NCBI RefSeq assembly: GCF_020080835.1
Contig: NC_058164.1
Location: 12,160,142-12,224,141 of the forward strand
Length of the DNA: 64,000 nucleotides
Source of the DNA: Cotesia glomerata
Taxonomy: Eukaryota; Arthropoda; Insecta; Hymenoptera; Braconidae
Direction: 5' to 3'
The notes under the pieces were generated by a model. That model saw only the letters and a list, made by a program, of their open reading frames with translations. It did no database searches and had not been told where the DNA came from. Both the position numbers and the translations under genes were made by a program. Positions 56,166 to 64,000 of this stretch are shown here, in pieces; position 1 is the stretch's first letter, and each line of letters opens with the position of its first letter.

Positions 56166-59100
56166 ATGGGAAACGGTATGAATAAGGTAAGATTAATTAT
56201 CGGCTTACAAATAAATAAATTCATGAGTAAAATTTATCGATCCAAATAATTATTTCTAAAATCGTTGAACTAGTATTGTTAATAAAATTCAAATAAAGTG
56301 ATTTATACTTGAAACTTATCCGAAATTAATAACTCAGGTGCGAGAGTAAAAATTTCCGGTAAAGTGACGTAGATGGTTGCATGGCGCCGATTTAGTTGGC
56401 TGATTGCCAATTAAACAATACAGTCTTGGGATAATTTATGAGTAGGAAACTCCTGCTCACCATTTAGTTTCAGTTTTGTTTTTACATTACGGTACAACAA
56501 TAATTCAAAAAGTATGCAATATAACGCGATTAATAATTAGTCCAAAATTTACGGTATGATCCTAAAAATTTCAGTAATTATTTGGAAGTATTTCCATATT
56601 TCAACCCAAAAAAAATACGAGATATTTAAAATCCTTTGAACAACATTGTTTCCAAAAACAATAATTATATAATTACAAATTTTTTTTCAGTTAAAGTTCA
56701 TGATCAAAATGAAATAATTAAAAAAAAAATATCTTTTGAAAATTTTAATTCTTCAATTTAAAAAAAAAAAATATCTGAAAAAATGATAAAAAAAGTTGAC
56801 AGTTAATTAGAATTTTTTTAATAATTTGTTATTACACTTACAATACAAAAAAAAAATAAACTAGAAATCGTTATGCGAACATATTTTATTAACGATTTTC
56901 TGTTGAAATAAAGTTTTTGTTAACATTGAAAACTTTAAAACTAATAATATGAAACAAAATTTTTTAAAGAAAAAAAGTATTCGAAAATTTCTATTTTTTA
57001 ATATTTTATTGCCAAAAATAGGTTGGACTCCACTTCCAAACAGTTAACAAAATTTAAAACAATGTAATATTCGTTTTCTAAATGCTTGTTGTCGTAATTC
57101 GATCCTATTTATTTTCATTAGATATTGTTCAAAAATTCTGTTTTCTTGAACATTTTCTACTTTTTGAATAAATCCTTTTTTTTTTGTAGACGTTGTAATC
57201 GATTGAGTTATCATATCTATCGTTGTTTATATCAATGGTGCTGTAGTAGTAGCTACTGTTGAACTAATCTCAATTGTTGTAAAAACAGAGTTTAACTTAA
57301 AAATACTAGGATTAAGATCTACATTAATATTGGCAAATCTCCTTCCACCGAAAGTATTTTCTACATCAACACTACTTTTACATTTCGCTCTTTTCCTTTT
57401 TTTACAGCAATATTTACCGCGTTTAACACGCTGTTTTGATTTTTTACAATCATTATTGCTATCATCATCATTACCACCACGATCATTACCTGTACAGTCA
57501 TCATCAACACGGTCATATACAATTTTTCCAGGCATCGCTTTTTCAATAATATGATTTATCTGGTGAACTAATTTCCAACGAATATTATCAGGTAATTTTT
57601 TCCATTTTTTACATACCATCATTCCATAAAAACAACCAAAATCATCATCATCCATAATTCTGACAGCTATCTCACCTGCTTGAAAACAATTATTGGGAGC
57701 AGAAGAATTGATAATTGAATTTGTCACGTCTTTTCGTTGACGGTGAGCACTAGACGCTACCAGCACACTTAATACTGTGGGTGGATTATCTAGACGTTTT
57801 TTCCAGGTTGTATCAATCGATTGGTGAGTACTCGTTAAGTTCACAACCAATTTTATTTTTTTATTATTCTTTGACATTGAATGCATTTTTTCACGTTCAG
57901 TTACTTCTGACTTGTTCTGATAATTAACAATGCCCTTCAAACTTTTCTCCGGTCCAAGAGTTATTGTAGCCGAGGGAAAAGCTTTTTTCATTCCCTGGAC
58001 ACTTAAATTATTATTACTATTACTATAAGTCACAAGAGTATTATTGTCATCTTCCAAAAACATGGATCTGTAATCAACCTCGAAATTTTTATTCGATGAT
58101 AAATTATCATTTGTACTCAGCGTTCAATTTATACACGGAAAGAAAATTGAAGGAGTTTTTACTATTTTACTATTGTAATTTTTACTAAATAAAATAGTAA
58201 CGGTGGACTATACTTCTCATTTAGTAATTTTTACGATCTACTATTGTACATTTTATCCAACAAATAAGACTAGCAAGAGTCTTAAAAAGTCGGATACTAT
58301 AGAGCAAATTATACAATATGTGTTTATGAACTTTACAATTCAAGTAAGGTAAAAGCCCCAATAGATGATCATGTACCAGTATATGATCACTCCATGTATT
58401 TGTATACCTATATTTGTGAATATAGATATACAAATACATGGAGTGATCATATACTGGTACGTGATCATCTATTGGAGCTTTTACCTTATTGTAAAAATTC
58501 AAAGTTGGTTTTTTTAAAAGAAATATTAGGGAGGGAGAGAGATAGAAGGTTGAAATAATTGGTACCTATACAGTAATCGAAAAAAGAAACCGACATTTTC
58601 GTGCTATCTGGGAATCGAACCCAGAACTCTGTTGGCAACCAGAGACTCTCCCTCTACGCTATCCGAGGTAAACTAAGGCCCATATCCTTTAACATTTACA
58701 TAAACTCGGAGTCTAGCGCTGTGCACGGCCATCACTCACACTAATTGAGAAACATTCCAATTCAACTATTGGAAAGATACAGAGACAGCACTGGAAATTT
58801 TCATCTCTTACTTTTTACAATAGTAATATCGTATTTTTTCATGAATAAATAGTATTTTTTCTTCTAAAATATTTGACAATTAATAGTAATAAAAGTATAG
58901 TCCAGTTTTACAATAGTTGTATCGTAAATTTTCCCAGAAATTTTTTCTCGTGTACTATTTAAGTCTTCAATAGTTGAATCTTGATTGTTTGCATGATTTT
59001 TTCCAGCTATTTTTAATGCACTTTCAGTATTATAAAATCTAGTCGTTAAATCTGAAGATGACTGATTATCATACTTGATATTATTAAGTGATTCTACAAA

Positions 59101-62100
59101 AGATTTTTTAATTGTAATATATTTATATTACAAAGAATTATTGTAATATATTTATATTACAAATACCAAAGAAGATACAATAATACTTAAAAATTTTAAA
59201 GAACATCTTTTAATTTTTGGTTAATACTAACTGAAATGTACCTCGTGTTCACCTATTGGCATACTTTCAATCATTGTTTTTAACTTTAAATTTATTGTTG
59301 TTTTATAAATAGTAAATTAAATTACTCTATAAAATAACGGTTTATATATTTTTTTATTGCGTTCAAGTCATTTAATATTAAACGTACCGTAGAGCTTAAA
59401 TTATAAATAAATTTTTTCAATTAACATAGATAAAAGATAGCCCTCGAGATTATATTATTATCACTTATTACATGTCTTGCATGATTTATGATTAACGTGA
59501 TAAAAATTTAGCTTCTGTCACTAAAATGTCAACAAATCATTTTATATTTATTAATAAATATTATATCAACCATCAAGATTTATGTTGACCTGAATATACT
59601 TATTATTTATAATTAATATTTAATATAATTTTGTTTCGTGGTTGAGTGGTTAGTGTACTTTAAATGAAACTATTACCGATCAGGGGTGGGCTCGAACTTC
59701 AGTTATTAGTATATTACATACCTAGGCCAGTAAAATAAGAAAAGTCTCAGATCACATGTAATTGTTGGCCGAGGCGAAGCCGAGGTTGACAAACATGTGG
59801 TCTGAGGCTTTACTTTTTACTGGCCAAGGTATGTATACTATTTTTCTGCTCGACGTAGCCGGAATGTGGCAACTTTGTTTAGCGCAGTGGCCAGAAAGTT
59901 GCCACTTTCCGGCCGGAGGGCAGAAAAGAATTTTTCGTGAAGAAGTTAAATTGGGTGGATCGATCAAGACTAATCAAGTAGGGAGTATAAATGAAACATT
60001 GAAAGGCGGTACATGCAATTGACACATCAATTTATTTAATTTTATTCATAGTAACTAAATTAACCCTAAAATAGTCACTAAGCGCCACCAAAAAATTTTG
60101 GTCAAGTGATGAGAAAAGTCTCGCGAATACCTAATATTTTTTTTCAAGAAATTTTTTTTAATCACAGATACGCTTGGGCAGATCAGCTGTAATCACAATA
60201 TTATTAAATTGCTACGTTTTGACTTTATTATCACGTCTTCTTTAATCTCTTATAAGTGAAGTGAAAAATATAGAAACATTTCCAATTGTTTTTAATAGTT
60301 TTGTATTTTTAAATAAGCTTGAAAAAATAATCTAATACTAGAGAAGAAATAATTTATCTCATTCTATAGTTTAATATTAAATACACATTAGATTAAAAAA
60401 TTTAACTTAACTTTGTATAACTTTATCATGAATAACATCCAACTATTGATTTATTTAAAAAATATTATTTCTGTATATAGGTTCTACCAGGTCTATATGT
60501 TGGCAATTATCGAGACAGTAAAGATGAAGCGCAATTGAAACGATTTGAAATCACGCACATATTGGCAATACATGATGCAGCACGGCGACTTCATTCCGTA
60601 AGTAAAATCGATTTGTGATAAATTTATTGATATAATAATAATAAATAAAAAAAAAAAAAAAAAACGAATGAATTAGATTTAATTAAAATTGAAATAATTT
60701 GTATTTTTTCTATTCTAGGACAAACACTATCTCTGTATTTTAGCAGCCGATACACCCGATCAAAATCTCACTCAATATTTCTCTCTTTGCAATGACTTCA
60801 TTCACGCAGCTCGTCTTCGGGGTGGTAACGTCCTGATACATTGGTAATTTTTTATTTAATTTTCTTATAAATAAATAACAAAAATGTGTGCGTGTTGTCT
60901 AAATTAAATAAAAAAAGTCAATTTGAATAATTTTCAGTCTAGCAGGAATGTCAAGAAGTGTGACAGTTGCGGTTGCTTATATCATGAGTATCACAAATCT
61001 TTCGTGGAAAGAAGCACTCAAAGTAGTAAGAGTAGGTCGAGCTGTCGCAAATCCTAATGTTGGATTCCAACAACAACTACAAGACTTCGAATCGACTCGT
61101 TTAGCCGATGTAAATATCTATACAAATATTTTTATGTAGTTTTCAGGTCCAAAAAGCATATCTTAAATGCGTATATTCAATTTTACTGAGAAAATTCAAT
61201 AACAATCAAAGTTATTACAAAACAAATCTGAAACTGATAAAAAGTATTTAAAAAATCCAATTTAAGATATGCAGTATGAAAATTTATATAAAGAGTAATT
61301 AAATGAAATTAATTTGAAATAAAAATAAAAGGAACGGAAGAGATTGAGAGAACGATTTCCAAGTCTTGCATTAACAGCATCCGATGCAGAACTTTGCAGA
61401 GCAACTCTCCGAAACTACGAAACACTAGCAATGGCTAGAGAAGTTTGTGAAGGAAAGTGTGCGATGGGTAGACCATGCCCCAGTGGAATGTGTAGACAAC
61501 CTTCTAAAAGGTAATATATATGCTAGAGGATGTCAAATAAATTGATTAATTATTATTTTTCGACAAAATATAAAATTTCAAAGTATAAATAATTTATTTT
61601 CAGTTAAAACTTAAGCATAGCATCAAAATGTTTAAATAATTTGAAAAGAAGTAATTAATCGATCTCTTTTGACACGCCCTAACATACGCTCTAATGAATA
61701 AGAATTTATTAGTAAGGTAAAAACCCCAATAGATGATCACGTACCAGTATATGATCACTCCATGTATTTGTATATCTATATTCACAAATATAGGTATACA
61801 AATACATGGAGTGATCATATACTGGTACATGATCATATATTGGGGCTTTTACCTTAGTTCAAGATTTTAGAATGACTAACAACAAAAAATATACGGTAAT
61901 CATTTGGAAGTAGGTCTACAAAATTTTAACTTATAAAAATGATGATAAGAATTTTTTTTGAACAATTACATTTTTTTTCATAAAGTTCATTAAAAATATA
62001 ATAGTTTTTTAAAAATTCAATAATGCCAATTTTTCGATTAAAAAAAAATTTTTTTTGAAAAAATTATAAAAAAATTCACATGTTCGAGATTTTTCTTTTT

Positions 62101-63519
62101 AAATTGTTTGTTTTAATTTTTAAAATACAAAAAAATAAACAACGAATCACTGGACTTATGTGAACACATTTTATCAACGATTTATAGTCAACATATAATT
62201 TTTGTTAACACTGAAATAGAATAATGAAAAGAAAAAAAAATTGGATATCTATTTTTCGATATTTTATAGCAAAAAATAAGGCGAACCCCACTTCCAAATA
62301 CTTATCAAAAATACTTTCGAGTTTTATATTATTTGTTTTCATACGTGAAACGTGAATTAAGATTTAAATTAGTATAATCTTTAATCTGGTATATCACAAG
62401 AAAAACAAAAATTTTAAATCTCAATACACTTGAATTTTTAGTCAACTATTTTAATTGTAGTACTAATATTATTTATTATTTTGATTCATGAATTTTGAAA
62501 CTTGGATTCACGTCCACAGTATAAACTGTGAAATAGCAGCGACATGGTAGCAAGTAGTGGTATTTTTATTAAATTAAAATATTTAACAATCATAATATAT
62601 TCATAATGAATATGAAAATTTTATGAGTATGATTGTAGTAGATGCTTGACAATTTTTTAAAATTTTATAAATAATTAAATCATTACAAAAACAACAATAA
62701 AAAAAAATACAATTGGCAATTTTTAAAAACTCTTCTTGCGTGTCCTGTCTTAAATTTATTTAAAAATTTTATAAAATGAGTTGTCTGCTAATTTCATGCG
62801 AATAGAATTTAGTATTTATATTTCGACAGCAGTCGTGATCCTATTTAGCTACTGTTTTTAAATAATAATACATTTAAACAATAAATAATCATACTGCAAT
62901 TACAATAGGAAAATAAAACGATAGCTAGTAACTAGTTGTTTATAGATAAAAAAAAAAAAAGTACTTTTTAATTCTAGGACATTAAGACGAAAATCATCAA
63001 CTAGCAGTACTGGTAGTTCTGGTTCTGGAAGAACACCCCCGCAAACTCCTCGACTTTTACCATCAGCACCACCTTCACCAGCCCTACCGCGATCAGCTAG
63101 TGTTGTTTCAGCAAACATTAGACCTAGAAGTGGACCTGCCGGATTGCATTCATACACTGGTTCTGCGCCTCCATCTCGGTAATTATACAACAAAATTATC
63201 AGTTATTAAAACAAATATGTATAACTGATAACTTGAATATTTGATGAATTAATGAATAAATAATATTATTAGGGCTGTATCAAGAGTTGATCTATCGGCG
63301 GCTGTTGCTTGCAGTAGTGGTAGTAGCTTAAGTTTGACGACAGTAGGAAGAACTACTCCAATGGCTCCAACTAGAAGTACTAATTACCATAACCGACTAT
63401 CAGCTGGATCAGCACCAGTAACACCCAGAACAACTCCTCCAATATCTCCTCAACATTGGCCCCGACGACAAACTCCTCAATTACCAGTTCCCCCAGAATC
63501 TTCATCATCAGTGACGTAA
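56166..63519 (+). CDS. DUSP22/DUSP15-like dual-specificity phosphatase, 7 exons, 353 aa
   Basis: Exons: 56166-56186, 60481-60597, 60719-60843, 60938-61109, 61332-61510, 62978-63178, 63273-63519. They total 1062 bases, all GT/AG and phase-consistent. The start MGNGMNK is identical to that of vertebrate DUSP22 and carries the N-myristoylation glycine. The catalytic domain has VLPGLYVGNYRDSKD, the general acid Asp57 (AADTPDQNL) and the signature HCLAGMSRS with Cys88 and Arg94. NPNVGFQQQLQDFE ends the domain. These enzymes dephosphorylate signalling proteins such as JNK-pathway components at membranes. Beyond residue 160 comes a long tail: a Cys-rich GKCAMGRPCPSGMCRQ segment, then Ser/Pro/Thr-rich low-complexity sequence to residue 353. 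DUSP22 itself is about 184-205 aa, so the tail is an extension. Intron 1 (4.3 kb) contains a gene on the other strand. Confidence 0.95.
56581..57040. mobile_element. TTTGGAAGT-ended element, copy in DUSP22-like intron 1
   Basis: Starts TTTGGAAGTATTTCC and ends CCACTTCCAAA, inverted tips. The interior shares GTGAACA(C/T)ATTTTAT.AACGAT, GTTTTTGTTAACA and AT(T/A)TTTTAATATTTTAT-type words, in the same order, with 61903-62299. Non-coding. Confidence 0.55.
57227..58063 (-). CDS. BESS-motif protein, intronless, 278 aa, nested in the DUSP22-like intron
   Basis: A single open frame, ATG at 58063 and TAA at 57229-57227. The N-terminal 130 residues are Ser/Asn/Lys-rich without a known fold; I see no MADF domain. 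Residues 138-176 (DDDDFGCFYGMMVCKKWKKL, then PDNIRWKLVHQINHIIEKA) match the BESS pattern: acidic start, spaced hydrophobics, K.LP, then a helix ending in QI..I. BESS is a protein-interaction motif of insect nuclear proteins (Adf-1, Su(var)3-7 and Dip3 types). An Asp/Asn-rich stretch and a Lys/Arg/Cys-rich patch (207-239), probably a nuclear localisation signal, follow. A TATAAATT lies about 65 bp upstream. It may be a retrocopy that kept its frame. Nuclear role inferred. Confidence 0.7.
   Translation of the reverse strand: MFLEDDNNTLVTYSNSNNNLSVQGMKKAFPSATITLGPEKSLKGIVNYQNKSEVTEREKMHSMSKNNKKIKLVVNLTSTHQSIDTTWKKRLDNPPTVLSVLVASSAHRQRKDVTNSIINSSAPNNCFQAGEIAVRIMDDDDFGCFYGMMVCKKWKKLPDNIRWKLVHQINHIIEKAMPGKIVYDRVDDDCTGNDRGGNDDDSNNDCKKSKQRVKRGKYCCKKRKRAKCKSSVDVENTFGGRRFANINVDLNPSIFKLNSVFTTIEISSTVATTTAPLI
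58127..58134 (-). promoter_or_regulatory. Candidate TATA box of the BESS-motif gene
   Basis: AATTTATA on the plus strand (within TTCAATTTATACACGG) reads TATAAATT on the minus strand, about 65-70 bp before the ATG at 58063. That leaves a leader of some 35-40 nt. Consensus and position only. Confidence 0.4.
58345..58489. mobile_element. Palindromic MITE, copy 5
   Basis: A full-length copy (AAGGTAAAAGCCCCAATAGA onwards to GGAGCTTTTACCTTA), in DUSP22-like intron 1 upstream of the nested gene. The minus-strand open frame across it is a palindrome artefact. Confidence 0.88.
58601..58675 (-). pseudogene. tRNA-derived sequence (GCC-loop tRNA-like)
   Basis: On the minus strand it has a perfect T-arm (CTGGG TTCGATT CCCAG) and a good anticodon arm, CTCTG..CAGAG, closing a loop GTTGCCAA. 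The loop has 8 nt instead of 7. There is an A-box-like GGATAGCGTAGAGGGAG. The acceptor stem does not pair (CTCGGAT against ATAGCAC). It is therefore best read as a tRNA-Gly(GCC)-like pseudogene or the head of a tRNA-derived SINE. Confidence 0.5.
59637..59703 (+). pseudogene. tRNA-like / SINE-head sequence
   Basis: GTGGTTGAGTGGTTAGTG is A-box-like, and GGGTGGGCTCGAACTTCA about 40 bases later is B-box-like. The stems are incomplete. It directly abuts the two-hairpin repeat copy C (59708), so the two may have been mobilised together. Confidence 0.4.
59708..59928 (-). repeat. Two-hairpin interspersed repeat, copy C (inverted)
   Basis: The reverse complement of copy B (55008-55229) with few differences: AGTATATTACATACCTAGGC first, GGCCGGAGGGCAGAAAA last. 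The terminal AATAG is partly lost on the left. Both short open frames here (plus and minus strand) also appear across copy B and are by-products. Confidence 0.8.
59929..60480. other. End of DUSP22-like intron 1
   Basis: AT-rich. A short repeat (GGTCAAGTGATGAGAAAAGT, 60101-60120) relates to 6120-6270 in inverted orientation. No exon was found before 60481. Confidence 0.4.
61713..61857. mobile_element. Palindromic MITE, copy 6
   Basis: A full-length copy (AAGGTAAAAACCCCAATAGA onwards to GGGGCTTTTACCTTA) in DUSP22-like intron 5. Confidence 0.88.
61903..62299. mobile_element. TTTGGAAGT-ended element, copy in DUSP22-like intron 5
   Basis: Tips TTTGGAAGTAGG and CCCCACTTCCAAA are inverted. The interior words are shared in order with 56581-57040. 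About 400 bp, non-coding, quite diverged from the other copy. Confidence 0.55.
62300..62977. other. Remainder of DUSP22-like intron 5
   Basis: AT-rich, with no recognisable element. An A-run precedes the acceptor TTCTAG at 62972-62977. Confidence 0.4.
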
Positions 63520-64000
63520 CGACGTGACAGCTTCGGAAAAATATTGATGACATAATAGTTTTAATATTTAATGTAATTACATTATTTTACAGTGAATTTT
63601 ATCCATGTTTTAAATTCATGATACTCAAAAAAGATTTTACCGAGTACATTATTGTTTATATAGTGTCAGCTCAATTTGGTCGCCGCTGCAACCTTGACGA
63701 TAATTCGAATTGACTTTTATTAAAACTTGAAAGCTTCAACGATAACCTTTGTTTACTTGAAAAAACGCTCACTGTCTATTGGAAATGATACTGAAATCAA
63801 AAGACACTTGACCATTTTTTGATTTTAGTTAAAAAATAAATTAAGACTCGGAAAATATATCAAATATTGTATTCAGTTCTTTTTTTTTTTTTAATTTTTC
63901 TACGTGTGGTATTTTTAAAAAATTTTCTTTATGATAATTTAGTTGTTAAAAAAATTCTCAAATATCTCAATTTCAGTATCATCATTGGAAATATAATTTT
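63520..64000 (+). other. 3' region of the DUSP22-like gene
   Basis: Follows the TAA at 63517-63519. No clear AATAAA is placed close to the stop; AAATAAATTAAG near 63834 is a candidate poly-A signal. No further gene before the window ends. Confidence 0.4.

Noticed and set aside
1..64000. Integrated polydnavirus or other endogenous viral segment
   Set aside because: Considered because parasitoid wasps carry such DNA. I see no viral gene families, no segment-like boundaries and only host genes and transposons, so nothing supports it.

Overview
The window is AT-rich eukaryotic DNA (my impression is well over 70% AT), with intron-bearing genes and dense repeats. The gene set (trypsin-like serine protease, mitochondrial ribosomal protein uS11m, a PPP1R16-type ankyrin/PP1 regulator, a DUSP22/DUSP15-type phosphatase, a BESS-motif protein), together with R1-clade non-LTR retrotransposon tails and a P-element-like THAP transposon, points to an insect. 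A hymenopteran, perhaps a parasitoid wasp, is my guess from overall repeat flavour and AT content. The sequence alone does not prove it.

Layout. 1-1480: two adjacent 3' ends of R1-like retrotransposons, each with a poly-A tract. 1728-4600: AT-rich DNA with one two-hairpin repeat. 4791-18687 (+): a five-exon secreted serine protease whose large introns (8.4 kb and 4.4 kb) are filled with inverted-repeat elements. 18972-24087 (-): mRpS11, convergent with the protease. Its 4-kb third intron holds a nest of transposons, including a broken P-like element with a THAP domain and an LTR-like insert. 24430-45050: about 20 kb without a host gene, made of foldback elements (one of 2.04 kb with arms of about 0.88 kb), tandem arrays (832-bp x4, 297-bp x3, about 165-bp x3, 160-bp x3), terminal-inverted-repeat elements and microsatellites. 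46072-49242 (-): an eight-coding-exon PPP1R16/MYPT-75D-like gene, probably with a further 5' non-coding exon near 50968. 56166-63519 (+): a seven-exon DUSP22-like phosphatase. Its first intron contains an intronless BESS-motif gene on the opposite strand (57227-58063).

The host genes are unrelated housekeeping and signalling genes, not an operon or a dedicated system. The coding exons join in frame with canonical GT/AG splice sites and keep their catalytic or docking residues, so the reconstructions are firm. The most striking content is non-coding: at least ten separate inverted-repeat or palindromic element families. One is a 143-bp near-perfect palindrome in six copies, another a two-hairpin repeat in three copies. 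There is also an apparent insertion hotspot where two unrelated elements sit at the same position in two copies of a third element. No CRISPR array, operon or viral gene cluster was seen.
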